Source of the DNA: Burkholderia latens
Lineage (GTDB): Bacteria; Pseudomonadota; Gammaproteobacteria; Burkholderiales; Burkholderiaceae
Length of the DNA stretch: 64,000 nucleotides
Direction of reading: 5' to 3'
NCBI RefSeq assembly: GCF_902499045.1
Contig: NZ_CABVPL010000030.1
Location: 1 to 64,000 of the forward strand
Shown here: positions 1 to 8,283 of the stretch, in pieces
How the letters are laid out: every line of letters begins with the position of its first letter
Position numbering within the stretch: position 1 is the stretch's first letter
Translations under genes and position numbers: made by a program
Notes under the pieces: model-generated
Database searches by the model: none
What the model was told of the DNA's origin: nothing
The model's input: only the letters and a program-made list of their open reading frames with translations

Positions 1-98
1 CTCACGTGGTCGACGCGCAGGATCTCTTCGCCGAGACGCGGCGGCTGGGGCGGCTGGGACGTCTGGACAGGGGCGTTGACAACAGTCGAATTTTGCAT
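1..98 (-). CDS. ABC transporter ATP-binding protein, N-terminal fragment
   Basis: Only the first 32 or so codons lie in the window and the gene runs off the left edge. The visible N-terminus is a proline/glutamine-rich stretch followed by 'EEILRVDHV', which looks like the start of a nucleotide-binding domain of the NitT/TauT type. The start ATG is 11 bp downstream of the stop of the double permease, so the two are almost certainly co-transcribed and form one importer. No Walker motif is inside the window, so the ATPase assignment rests on this N-terminus and on the neighbour. Confidence 0.6.
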   Translation of the reverse strand, partial: MQNSTVVNAPVQTSQPPQPPRLGEEILRVDHV

Positions 99-109
99 CG
101 CGCTTACTC

Positions 110-1864
110 TCAATCGAGACGGAGCCGGGATTCCGCATAGGCGTACATCGGACGCCACAGCAGACGGTTGAACAAGGTGACGAACCGGGACATCACGGCG
201 ATGCCCAGGATGATCTTCGGGAAATCGCCGGCAGCGGTAGTCTGCGCGATGTACGCGCCGAGGCCGTGCGCGGCGACCTTCGTGTCGCCCCACTGGACGA
301 ACTCGGACACGATGCTCGCGTTCCACGCGCCGCCCGACGCGGTGATCGCGCCGGTCACGTAGTACGGGAAGATGCCGGGCAGCATCGCCTGCCGCCACCA
401 CTGCCAACCGCGAATCCGGAAATTCCTCGTCGCTTCCTTGTAGTCGTTCGGATAGGACATCGCGCCGGCAATCACGTTGAACAGGATGTACCACTGCGTA
501 CCGAGCACGATCAGCGGCGACAGCCAGATATCCGCGTTCAGATGGAAGCGGACGATCACGATCACGAACGCCGGAAACAGCAGGTTGGCCGGGAATGCGG
601 CGAGGAACTGCGCGAGCGGCTGGATCTTCTCGGCCAGTGCGGGACGCAGCCCGATCAGCACGCCGACCGGCACCCAGATCACCGACGCGATCGCGATCAG
701 CACCACCACGCGCAGCAACGTGATCAGCCCGAGCACCAGCACGTGAGCGACCTCGCCCATCGTCACGCCGGTCGCGACGAAGCTGACGACGCGCCACGCG
801 ACGTACGCAGTCAGCACGATCACGAATGCGCCCCACACGATGTCGCCGATGCGCGACGAACCACCGCCCGATGCGCCATGCGCGCCACTGCCGCCGAACG
901 ACGGCACGCGCAGCGGAATGCGCGCGGCCTGCGACAGCAGCCAGCCGGCCGGCACCAGCAGCTGATGAATCAACTGCGTGCGGCGCATCATGTCGAGCAG
1001 CCACGATTGCGGCGCGTCGCCCGACGCGGTGTTCTCCATCCGGAACTTGTCGGCCCACGCGACGAGCGGACGGAACAGCAGCTGATCGTACGCGAGAATC
1101 ACGACCGACATCGCGACGATCACCCAGCCTACCGCGCCGAGGTTCTTGTCGGAGATCGCCTGCGCGAGATACGCGCCGATCCCCGGCAGCGTGATCGTCT
1201 GATTGCCGACGGTGATCGCCTCCGACGCGACGACGAAAAACCAGCCACCCGACATCGACATCATCATGTTCCAGATCAGCCCCGGCATCGAGAACGGCAC
1301 CTCGAGCTTCCAGAACCGCTGCCACGACGTCAGGTGAAAGCCGCGCGACACCTCGCTCAGGTCGCGCGGCACCGTGCGCAGCGACTGGTAGAAGCTGAAC
1401 GTCATGTTCCACGCCTGGCTCGTGAAGATCGCGAAGATCGCGGCCAGCTCCGCGCCGAGCACGCGCCCCGGGAACAGCGCGACGAAAAACGTGACCGTAA
1501 ACGAGATGTAGCCGAGCACCGGCACCGACTGCAGGATGTCGAGGACCGGAATCAGCACCATGCCTGCGCGGCGGCTCTTGGCCGCGAGTGTGCCGTACAC
1601 GAGCGTGAACACGAGCGACGCGATCATCGCGGCGAGCATCCGCAGCGTGGTGCGCAGCGCGTATTCGGGCAGATTCGACGGAGCGAGCGAGATCTTCTGC
1701 GTCTGCAGCACGGCGATCGGCGCCATCGTTTCGTGAAAGCCGACGAACACCATCGCCAGGATGCCGATGATCAGCGGAAACGCGACCGCGTCCCAGCGGT
1801 TAGGGAGCACACGCCACGCGGACGCGTTGGCCGTGCGGTTCGGATTGAAGAAACTGATGTCCAT
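110..1864 (-). CDS. ABC transporter permease, two fused membrane domains
   Basis: A 584-residue inner-membrane permease made of two binding-protein-dependent transport domains in tandem. Each half has its own EAA-type loop that would contact the ATPase: about residues 169-192 ('EVSRGFHLTSW') and about 477-500 ('EATRNFRIRGW'). A Gly/Ser-rich linker (about 323-337) separates the halves. This duplicated layout is known in nitrate/sulfonate/taurine-type importers, where one polypeptide replaces the permease dimer. I chose the ATG giving MDISFFNPN; the open frame continues 129 codons upstream, but that part has no membrane segments and reads like shadow sequence. The substrate cannot be read from the sequence. 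Confidence 0.85.
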   Translation of the reverse strand: MDISFFNPNRTANASAWRVLPNRWDAVAFPLIIGILAMVFVGFHETMAPIAVLQTQKISLAPSNLPEYALRTTLRMLAAMIASLVFTLVYGTLAAKSRRAGMVLIPVLDILQSVPVLGYISFTVTFFVALFPGRVLGAELAAIFAIFTSQAWNMTFSFYQSLRTVPRDLSEVSRGFHLTSWQRFWKLEVPFSMPGLIWNMMMSMSGGWFFVVASEAITVGNQTITLPGIGAYLAQAISDKNLGAVGWVIVAMSVVILAYDQLLFRPLVAWADKFRMENTASGDAPQSWLLDMMRRTQLIHQLLVPAGWLLSQAARIPLRVPSFGGSGAHGASGGGSSRIGDIVWGAFVIVLTAYVAWRVVSFVATGVTMGEVAHVLVLGLITLLRVVVLIAIASVIWVPVGVLIGLRPALAEKIQPLAQFLAAFPANLLFPAFVIVIVRFHLNADIWLSPLIVLGTQWYILFNVIAGAMSYPNDYKEATRNFRIRGWQWWRQAMLPGIFPYYVTGAITASGGAWNASIVSEFVQWGDTKVAAHGLGAYIAQTTAAGDFPKIILGIAVMSRFVTLFNRLLWRPMYAYAESRLRLD

Positions 1865-2318
1865 CGGTAGCGTCTTGGTCGAATTGAAAGTCGATGGGGC
1901 CGGCCGCGTGCCGATCGGCGCGTCAGCGGATGTGGGCCGTAACACGCGGCCGCGCGTGGGATGAACGATCGCCGCCAATCGGAAAAGGCAGCGCGACGCC
2001 GATGGCGTGCGCGCGATGACCGGCCGCACCGCGGGTTTCCGTTGCCGCGCGATTCGGCATGAGGGGCTCCGGACACATGATTCGGTGTCGCAGGCTATCT
2101 GGCGGGCATGACGCAAATGTGTCGTGTCACTTACAGGACATTGACGGGCCATCCGCCCGCGATCGTCGTCGCGCCGCCGCTCGCGCCCAGCCCGATACGG
2201 CGCCGCACCACCCGGAACGGGAATAAAACCCCGCCCGCACCGGTATCGCATGCGAAGGCGCCGGCTTATTCCCGGACGATCCGGCCGTCCGGTTCCGTCA
2301 TACCAATGCGAGGCTCAC
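1865..2318. other. intergenic region, divergent promoters expected
   Basis: This 454-bp gap lies between the divergently transcribed ABC permease and the metallophosphoesterase, so it should hold both promoters. I see no gene with plausible codon use and no clear inverted repeat or -35/-10 pair that I would defend. The open frames that cross it are extensions or shadows of the flanking genes. Confidence 0.4.
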
Positions 2319-3263
2319 ATGTCTTCATCGAATCCCACTCGCCCGTCGCGCCGCAAGGCCCTGCAATGCATGGCGTTCGGCGGCCTCGGCACGCTGTTCG
2401 CGCTGTCGGGCGGCATCCTCACGCCATTCGATCTCGCGCTCGCGCAAAGCGGCTCCGCACTTCCCGTGAACGCGGGCCGGCCGCTGTTCGTGCAGATCAG
2501 CGACACGCACATCGGCTTCAACAAGGACGCGAATCCCGACGTCGCGGGCACGCTGCGGCAGACGATCGATCTCGTCAACGCGATGCCGGCGATGCCCGCG
2601 CTCGCGATCCATACCGGCGACATCACGCACCTGTCGAAGGCCGAGGAGTTCGACCATGCGTCGCAATTGCTGTCCGGCCTGCGCGTGCCGGAACTGCACA
2701 CGGTGCCCGGCGAACACGATCTGACCGACGGTTCGGGCGCCGAATACTTCAGCCGGTTCGGCAAGGCCTCCGACAACCGCGGCTACTACAGCTTCGATCA
2801 TGCAGGCGTGCACTTCGTCGCGCTCGTCAACGTGATGCACTTCAAGCCGAACGGGCTCGGCAGCTTCGGCGACGAACAGCTCGCGTGGCTCGCGCAGGAT
2901 CTGAAGGGCCGGTCGTCGAGCACGCCGATCGTCGTGTTTTCGCACATGCCGATGTGGACGATCTACGAGCCGTGGGGCTGGGGCACCGGCGACGCGCCGC
3001 AGACGATGGCGCTGCTGCGCCGCTTCGGTTCGGTCACGGTGCTCAACGGGCACATCCATCAGATCGTGTCGAAGGTCGAGGGCAACGTGACGTTCCACAC
3101 CGCGCGCTCGACCGCATTCCCGCAGCCGACCGCCGGCAACGGTCCGGGGCCGGTGCCGCTCACGGTGCCGCGCGACCGTCTGCCCGCGATGCTCGGCGTG
3201 ACGACCGTCGACTTCGCCGGCCATCCGGTGGCCGCGTCGCTGCACGACACGACGATCGCCTGA
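2319..3263 (+). CDS. metallophosphoesterase, Tat-exported
   Basis: A 314-residue calcineurin-like phosphoesterase. The metal-binding signature is complete: 'SDTHIGF' (residues 61-67), 'HTGDITH', 'GEHD', 'FSHMP' and 'NGHIHQ', which would bind two metal ions and hydrolyse phosphoesters. The N-terminus carries 'SRRKALQ' at residues 10-16 followed by a hydrophobic stretch ending near 'LALAQSG', which fits a twin-arginine signal, so the folded enzyme is probably exported to the periplasm. The ATG at MSSSNP follows a weak GAGGCT ribosome site; a longer start exists but would bury the signal peptide. The cupredoxin gene begins 23 bp downstream, so the two form an operon. Confidence 0.85.
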   Translation: MSSSNPTRPSRRKALQCMAFGGLGTLFALSGGILTPFDLALAQSGSALPVNAGRPLFVQISDTHIGFNKDANPDVAGTLRQTIDLVNAMPAMPALAIHTGDITHLSKAEEFDHASQLLSGLRVPELHTVPGEHDLTDGSGAEYFSRFGKASDNRGYYSFDHAGVHFVALVNVMHFKPNGLGSFGDEQLAWLAQDLKGRSSSTPIVVFSHMPMWTIYEPWGWGTGDAPQTMALLRRFGSVTVLNGHIHQIVSKVEGNVTFHTARSTAFPQPTAGNGPGPVPLTVPRDRLPAMLGVTTVDFAGHPVAASLHDTTIA

Positions 3264-3286
3264 TTCCGATACGCGAGGACACAGAC

Positions 3287-3628
3287 ATGACCTTCCTCAA
3301 ACTCCCGATGCGCACGGCCGCGCTGCTCGTCTGCGCGGCGGCCGCCGGCGCGCCGCTCGCCGCGTTCGCGCAGACCACGGCCGCCCCGCTGGTGACGATC
3401 CGCAACTTCATGTTTTCGCCGATGTCGACGACGATCAAGGCCGGCACGACGGTCACGTGGAAGAATCTCGACGCGGAACCGCACACGATCGTCAACGATG
3501 CGGGCGTCTTCCATTCGAAAGCGCTCGACCAGGACGAGACCTACTCGTTCCGCTTCGACAAGCCGGGCGTGTACAAGGTGTTCTGCGGAATCCATCCGTA
3601 CATGAAGGAAACCATCACGGTGGAATGA
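3287..3628 (+). CDS. periplasmic cupredoxin (plastocyanin/amicyanin-like)
   Basis: A 113-residue exported blue-copper protein. Residues 1-29 form a signal peptide ending 'AAFAQ'. The type-1 copper ligands are visible: His66 in 'EPHTI', then Cys100, His103 and Met106 in 'FCGIHPYM'. Such proteins carry electrons in the periplasm. It follows the phosphoesterase by 23 bp in the same direction. A pairing of a Tat phosphoesterase with a cupredoxin suggests a shared periplasmic task, perhaps linked to copper or redox state, but that is inference. The ATG is preceded by 'AGGACACAGAC', an acceptable ribosome site. Confidence 0.88.
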   Translation: MTFLKLPMRTAALLVCAAAAGAPLAAFAQTTAAPLVTIRNFMFSPMSTTIKAGTTVTWKNLDAEPHTIVNDAGVFHSKALDQDETYSFRFDKPGVYKVFCGIHPYMKETITVE

Positions 3629-3737
3629 CGCGGCGCGCCGCACGGCGCGCGACGATCCGGCACCGCCCGGCGCCGATCGCCTACACTGGTTGCAACCGGC
3701 CGGCGCCCGCCGGCCGTCACCGACCGTGAGGAAAGCG

Positions 3738-4877
3738 ATGACGGCAAGTCAACCCGCACATCCGAGACTGCCCGGGCAAGTCGTGCTGGTGCTTCAGGGC
3801 GGCGGCGCACTGGGTGCGTACCAGCTCGGCGTATTCGAGGCGATGGACGCGTCGGGCATCCAGCCCGACTGGGTCATCGGCACGTCGATCGGCGCGATCA
3901 ACGCCGCGCTGATCGCCGGCAACGCGCCCGGGCGCCGGGCGCAGCGGATGGCGGAATTCTGGCGTCACGTGACCGAACGCGCCGCCGTCAACATGCCAGG
4001 CTTCCCGACGAGCTGGGACAAGATCGGCGCCGAACTCGCGGTCATCAGCGCCGGCATCCCGGGGTTCTTCCGGCCGAATCCGGCCGCATGGCTCGGGCCG
4101 CTCGCACGCGTCGGCGTCGAGCGCGCGTCGTACTACGTGGTCGAGCCGCTGCGCGACACGCTGGCGTCGCTGATCGACCTCGACCTGCTGAACGCGGGCC
4201 GCCCGCGGCTGACGGTCGGCGCGGTCAATGCGTGCACCGGCGCGATGCGCTATTTCGATTCGCGCGACCGGCCGCTCGGCATCGATCACGTGATGGGCTC
4301 GGGCGCGCTGCCGCCCGCGTTCCCGGCCGTGCGGATCGACGGCGCGCCGTACTGGGACGGCGGCATCTTTTCGAACACGCCGGTCGAGGTCGTGCTCGAC
4401 GATGCGCCGCGCCGCAGCTCGATCATCTTCTCGGTGCAGATGTGGAATCCGGTCGGGCCGGAGCCGCAAAGCATCTGGCAGGTATCGGAGCGGCAAAAGG
4501 ACATCCAGTACGCGAGCCGCACGGACAGCAACATCGCGCGGCAACAGCAGATTCACCGGCTGCGCCATGTGATCAAGGAACTGGTGATGCGGCTGCCGGA
4601 GGCGGAGCGCGCGTCGGCCGACGTGCAGGCGCTCGCCGCGTGGGGCTGCCAGACGACGATGCATGTGATCAAGCTCGCGGCGCCGCGGCTCGACGGCGAC
4701 GATCAGTGGAAGGACATCGACTTCACGCCGGACGGGATCGCGGCGCGCCGCCAGGCCGGCTTCGACGCGACAATGCAGGCGATCGCCGCGCGGCCTTGGG
4801 AGTTGCCGCTCGATCCGACGGAGGGGCTGAGCGTGTGGAGCCCGGAAGAGAACCGGATCGGCGAGCGGCACAACTGA
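3738..4877 (+). CDS. patatin-like phospholipase
   Basis: A 379-residue member of the patatin family of Ser-Asp dyad lipid acyl hydrolases. The oxyanion motif 'GGGALG' is at residues 21-26, the nucleophile motif 'GTSIG' at 48-52 (Ser50), and the catalytic Asp in 'WDGG' near residue 211. The C-terminal third fits the region that follows patatin domains in many proteobacterial homologues (DUF3734), which I assign tentatively. There is no signal peptide, so the protein is probably cytoplasmic or membrane-associated. The start chosen has a GTGAGGAAAG ribosome site. An 8-bp GC hairpin (3697-3716) lies in the leader; it has no T-run and I do not call it a terminator. Confidence 0.87.
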   Translation: MTASQPAHPRLPGQVVLVLQGGGALGAYQLGVFEAMDASGIQPDWVIGTSIGAINAALIAGNAPGRRAQRMAEFWRHVTERAAVNMPGFPTSWDKIGAELAVISAGIPGFFRPNPAAWLGPLARVGVERASYYVVEPLRDTLASLIDLDLLNAGRPRLTVGAVNACTGAMRYFDSRDRPLGIDHVMGSGALPPAFPAVRIDGAPYWDGGIFSNTPVEVVLDDAPRRSSIIFSVQMWNPVGPEPQSIWQVSERQKDIQYASRTDSNIARQQQIHRLRHVIKELVMRLPEAERASADVQALAAWGCQTTMHVIKLAAPRLDGDDQWKDIDFTPDGIAARRQAGFDATMQAIAARPWELPLDPTEGLSVWSPEENRIGERHN

Positions 4878-4912
4878 GCCGAACGTGCTTGGCGTTGCGA
4901 TTCCGTGCCAGC

Positions 4913-5617
4913 TTACAGCGCACGCACGATGCCGCCGTCGACGCGAATGTTCTGCCCGGTGATGTAGCCGGCGCCTTCCGACAGCAGGAACGTCACGGTC
5001 TGCGCGATCTCCTGCGTCTTGCCGAAGCGGCCGACCGGAATGCGGGCGACGATCTCCGGCGTCTCCGGCCAGCTGTCGATGAAGCCGGGCAGCACCGAAT
5101 TGATGCGGATGTTGTCCTTCGCATAGCGCTCGGCGTACAGGCGCGTGAACGAGCTGAGCGCCGCGCGCAGCGCCGACGACACCGGCATCGGCTGCTCGGG
5201 CGCGTCGGCCGCGAAGCTCGAAATGTTGACCACCGCGCCGCCGCCCTGCTTCAGGAACACCGGCGTCACGCGGCGCAGCACGCGCACGACGTTGAGCACG
5301 ATCAGGTCGAGGCCTGCGTGCCACTTGTCGTCGTCGATCGACAACAGATCGCCCTTCGGCGGATGTCCGGTGTTGTTGACGACCGCATCGATGCGGCCGT
5401 ACTTCGCGAGCGTCTCGTCCACGAAGCGCGCGATGTCGGCGTCGTCGGTGACGGACCCCGCGATACCGAACCCGCCCAGCTCCTTCGCGAGCTCGGCCGC
5501 GCTGCCCGACGGCGACATCAGCGCGACGCGATAACCGTTGTGCGCGAGATCCGTTGCGATCGCGGCGCCCATGCCCTTGCCCGCCGCCGTCACCAATGCC
5601 ACTTTCTCTACAGTCAT
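4913..5617 (-). CDS. SDR-family protein with non-canonical active site
   Basis: A 234-residue Rossmann protein of the short-chain dehydrogenase family. The cofactor motif 'TAAGKGMG' (residues 10-17), 'NNTG' (81-84) and 'NISS' (131-134) are present. The family's catalytic Tyr-x-x-x-Lys is not: the aligned stretch reads 'VSSALRAAL', which puts Ser147 at the Tyr position and Arg151 at the Lys position. The protein is otherwise full length with the usual 'ITGQNIRVDGG' C-terminal motif, so this is not decay by truncation. It may be a binding or regulatory protein, or use different chemistry. It is divergent from a LysR gene 120 bp away that probably controls it. Confidence 0.8.
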   Translation of the reverse strand: MTVEKVALVTAAGKGMGAAIATDLAHNGYRVALMSPSGSAAELAKELGGFGIAGSVTDDADIARFVDETLAKYGRIDAVVNNTGHPPKGDLLSIDDDKWHAGLDLIVLNVVRVLRRVTPVFLKQGGGAVVNISSFAADAPEQPMPVSSALRAALSSFTRLYAERYAKDNIRINSVLPGFIDSWPETPEIVARIPVGRFGKTQEIAQTVTFLLSEGAGYITGQNIRVDGGIVRAL

Positions 5618-5667
5618 GCCGTTCTCCCGGATAGTCGGCCCGACGCCGTGAGCGTCGATCCAAAGCG

Positions 5668-5734
5668 CTACTGTAGGACTCTATAATCGGCTTGTCGAAC
5701 GATGATTTCTCCATTCACCCTGTAGGATTTCTAC
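5668..5734. promoter_or_regulatory. paired GTAG inverted repeats, candidate LysR operator
   Basis: Two small inverted repeats lie between the SDR and LysR start codons. The first is CTAC-T-GTAG (5668-5676), followed by a TATAAT at 5682-5687. The second is GTAG-GATTT-CTAC (5722-5734) and ends three bases before the LysR ATG. Both share the string CTGTAGGA. The second has the interrupted-palindrome form of a LysR T-N11-A box. Binding by the divergent LysR protein is inferred; nothing in the sequence proves it. Confidence 0.35.
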
Positions 5735-5737
5735 TGC

Positions 5738-6637
5738 ATGAAGGCTCTGTCGCGCACCCGCCGGTTCCCGCCGCTCAATGCGCTTCGCGCGTTCGAAGCC
5801 GCCGCGCGGCACCTGAATTTCCGGCTGGCCGCCGACGAACTCGGCGTGACGCAGGGCGCCGTCGCGCAGCAGGTGAGGCACCTGGAGGACGTCGTCGAAG
5901 TCCAGCTGTTCCGGCGGCTGCCGAGAGGGCTCGCACTGACGCGCGACGGGCTCGAGTATTTCTCGGCGGTCCAGCGCGCACTGCAGATCATCTCGGATGC
6001 GACGGACGCCCTCGGCGAGCGCCCCACGGTCCTTGCCGTCAGCACGACGCCGTCGTTCGCGTCGAAGTGGCTGATTCCGCGCCTGTCCGACTTCGGCCGG
6101 CTGCATCCGGACATCGAGGTGCGCGTGATCGCCGACGAACGGCTGGCCACGTTCCGCGCCGATGGCGTCGACATCGCGATCCGGTTGAGCAAGCCGCCGT
6201 TTCCGCCGGGCCTCGTCGCGCAGTTACTGTTTCCGCTCGACGTCTTCGCCGTCGCGAGTCCGGCACTGCTCGACGGCGGCTCGCCGATCCGCAAACCGGC
6301 GGACCTGTCGAAGCACGTGCTGCTGCACGACGCGCACGATCTGTGGCCGGAATTCATCGAGAAGCTCGGCGGAAAAGGTCGAGCGGACCCGACGAAAGGG
6401 CCGCGGTTCAGCCAGTCGCTGCTCGCGATCGATGCCGCGGTCGCCGGTCAGGGCATCGCGCTGACCAGCGAGCCGCTCGTCGAGCGCGACATCGCGGAAG
6501 GCCGGCTGCGGCGCGTGTTCGATTTCTCGTTTCCGATGTCGCTCGGGTTTTACGTCGTCTTTCCGCAGGCGAATGCGCATTCGGACGCGCTCGACGCGAT
6601 GCGGCGGTGGCTGTTCGCGCAGTACGGAAAAGCGTGA
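5738..6637 (+). CDS. LysR-family transcriptional regulator (GcvA-like)
   Basis: A 299-residue LysR regulator. The N-terminal winged HTH is plain ('LNALRAFEAAARHLNFRLAA', about residues 12-31, then 'ELGVTQGAVAQQVRHLE'). The remainder is a periplasmic-binding-protein-like effector domain with 'DIAIRLSKPPFPPGL'. The sequence style resembles the GcvA subgroup, whose members usually control a divergently transcribed gene; here that is the atypical SDR. The ATG sits directly behind a GTAG/CTAC inverted repeat, suggesting autorepression. Confidence 0.9.
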   Translation: MKALSRTRRFPPLNALRAFEAAARHLNFRLAADELGVTQGAVAQQVRHLEDVVEVQLFRRLPRGLALTRDGLEYFSAVQRALQIISDATDALGERPTVLAVSTTPSFASKWLIPRLSDFGRLHPDIEVRVIADERLATFRADGVDIAIRLSKPPFPPGLVAQLLFPLDVFAVASPALLDGGSPIRKPADLSKHVLLHDAHDLWPEFIEKLGGKGRADPTKGPRFSQSLLAIDAAVAGQGIALTSEPLVERDIAEGRLRRVFDFSFPMSLGFYVVFPQANAHSDALDAMRRWLFAQYGKA

Positions 6638-6743
6638 TCCGGCGAGAACGCAAGCGCTTCGCGCGTCTGATCGCGCCCCATTCAATCGCGGCGTGGTCCC
6701 GATGCCGATCGCGATCAACCCCACTCGCGGCAGTGCCATCACC

Positions 6744-6767
6744 CATATCGTCATTTTCCGATATATG
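6744..6767. promoter_or_regulatory. ATATCG-N8-CGATAT inverted repeat, candidate ArsR operator
   Basis: A perfect 6-bp inverted repeat, ATATCG (6745-6750) and CGATAT (6759-6764), separated by eight bases. The outer bases partly extend it (CAT...ATG). It lies 60 bp upstream of the arsR ATG. ArsR repressors bind AT-rich interrupted palindromes of this kind over their own promoters, so this is a sensible autoregulatory site for the arsR-nemA operon. The assignment is by position and symmetry only. Confidence 0.45.
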
Positions 6768-6826
6768 ATTCGCTCATCGACGATACCCGTTTGCACCGCT
6801 TTTCCGACTGAACACCACGTCTTTCC

Positions 6827-7135
6827 ATGCCGACCGAACTCGACATCGACGCGATCCTGAAAGCGCTCTCGAACCCCGTGCGCCGGGAAATCCTCGTCTG
6901 GCTGAAAACGCCGGGCGCGCATTTCCCGGAGCAGACGCTGCCGTATGACCACGGCGTCTGCGCGGGGCAGATCGATGCGCGCTGCGGGCTGTCGCAGTCG
7001 ACCGTCTCCGCGCACCTCGCCACGCTGCAGCGCGCGGGGCTCGTGACGTCGACGCGGATCGGCCAGTGGGCGTTCTTCCGGCGCAACGAGGCCGTCATCG
7101 ACGCATTTCTCGACGCACTGCGTCGCGAACTCTGA
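6827..7135 (+). CDS. ArsR-family repressor
   Basis: A 102-residue winged-HTH protein. 'ILKALSNPVRREILVWL' (about residues 10-26) and 'LSQSTVSAHLATLQRAGLV' (about 55-73) are typical ArsR helices. It lacks the metal-binding CxC of the arsenic sensors but has two cysteines, Cys45 and Cys53, just ahead of the recognition helix. Since the next gene is an Old Yellow Enzyme for electrophiles, those thiols may sense quinones, enones or similar compounds (inference). The gene precedes nemA by 71 bp in the same direction and has its own inverted repeat upstream. Confidence 0.88.
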   Translation: MPTELDIDAILKALSNPVRREILVWLKTPGAHFPEQTLPYDHGVCAGQIDARCGLSQSTVSAHLATLQRAGLVTSTRIGQWAFFRRNEAVIDAFLDALRREL

Positions 7136-7206
7136 CCCAGGCCATGCGGGCCGAACGCCGCGCACGACGCGACGCCATCCCGCCTTTCGTGAAGAGGTTT
7201 TCTGCC

Positions 7207-8268
7207 ATGCCCACCCTGTTCGACCCCGTGACCCTCGGCGACCTGACACTGCCGAACCGCATCGTGATGGCTCCGCTCACCCGTGCCCGCGCCGGCAGCG
7301 CGCGGGTGCCGAACGACCTGATGGCCCGTTACTACGCCGAACGCGCGTCGGCCGGCCTGATCATCAGCGAAGCGACGTCGGTCACGCCGCAAGGCGTCGG
7401 CTACGCGGACACGCCGGGCATCTGGTCCGACGAGCAGGTCGAAGGCTGGAAGCGCGTGACGCAGGCCGTGCACGCGGCCGGCGGCCGTATCGTGCTGCAG
7501 CTGTGGCACGTCGGCCGGATTTCCGACCCGATGTTCCTGAACGGCGACCTGCCGGTCGCGCCGAGCGCGATCGCCGCCGGCGGCCACGTGAGCCTCGTGC
7601 GCCCGCAGCGTCCGTACGTGACGCCGCGCGCGCTCGAACTCGATGAAATCCCGGGCATCGTCGCCGCGTACCGCCACGGCGCGGAAAACGCGAAGAAGGC
7701 CGGTTTCGACGGCGTCGAGATTCACGGCGCGAACGGCTATCTGCTCGACCAGTTCCTGCAGGACAGCACCAACCATCGCACCGACGCATACGGCGGCCCG
7801 ATCGAGAACCGCGCTCGCCTGCTGCTCGAAGTGGTCGACGCGGCGATCGGCGTGTGGGGCGCGGGCCGTGTGGGCGTGCACCTCGCGCCGCGCGGCGACG
7901 CGCACACGATGGGCGATTCCGACCCGGCCGCGACGTTCGGCTATGTCGCGCGCGAACTGGGCCGCCGCAAGATCGCGTTCATCTTCACGCGCGAAGCCTA
8001 TTCGGGCGACCAGCTGAGCCCGCGGCTGAAGCAAGCGTTCGGCGGCCCGCTGATCGCGAACGAGCAGTTCACGCTCGAATCGGCGCAGGCCACGCTCGCG
8101 AGCGGCGACGCCGATGCGATCGCATGGGGCAAGCTGTTCATCGCGAACCCGGACCTGCCGCGCCGCCTCGAACTCGGCGCACCGCTGAACAAGCCGGTGC
8201 CGGAAACGTTCTACGCGGAAGGCGAAACCGGTTATACCGACTACCCGGCGCTCAGCGACGCGGCCTGA
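7207..8268 (+). CDS. nemA: Old Yellow Enzyme, alkene/N-ethylmaleimide reductase
   Basis: A 353-residue FMN-dependent ene reductase. 'LPNRIVMAPLTRARA' near the N-terminus, 'GLIISEATSVTPQG', 'LWHVGRIS', 'GFDGVEIHGANGYLLDQFLQ' and 'TDAYGGPIENRARLLLEV' are all hallmarks of the OYE barrel, with the His-Gly-Ala-Asn pair that binds the substrate carbonyl. It would reduce electrophilic alkenes, maleimides, quinones or nitro-esters with NAD(P)H in the cytoplasm. It is the second gene of an operon with the ArsR repressor. The start ATG is internal to a longer open frame but matches the conserved family N-terminus. Confidence 0.93.
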   Translation: MPTLFDPVTLGDLTLPNRIVMAPLTRARAGSARVPNDLMARYYAERASAGLIISEATSVTPQGVGYADTPGIWSDEQVEGWKRVTQAVHAAGGRIVLQLWHVGRISDPMFLNGDLPVAPSAIAAGGHVSLVRPQRPYVTPRALELDEIPGIVAAYRHGAENAKKAGFDGVEIHGANGYLLDQFLQDSTNHRTDAYGGPIENRARLLLEVVDAAIGVWGAGRVGVHLAPRGDAHTMGDSDPAATFGYVARELGRRKIAFIFTREAYSGDQLSPRLKQAFGGPLIANEQFTLESAQATLASGDADAIAWGKLFIANPDLPRRLELGAPLNKPVPETFYAEGETGYTDYPALSDAA

Positions 8269-8283
8269 CGGCCGGCGCCACGT

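Noticed and set aside
266-1870. 534-codon open frame on the plus strand
   Set aside because: Antisense of the double permease; the permease frame has clear membrane segments and EAA loops, the other has none.
3697-3716. 8-bp perfect GC stem-loop upstream of the patatin gene, as a terminator
   Set aside because: No T-run follows on either strand and the stem lies close to a start codon, so terminator function is not supported.
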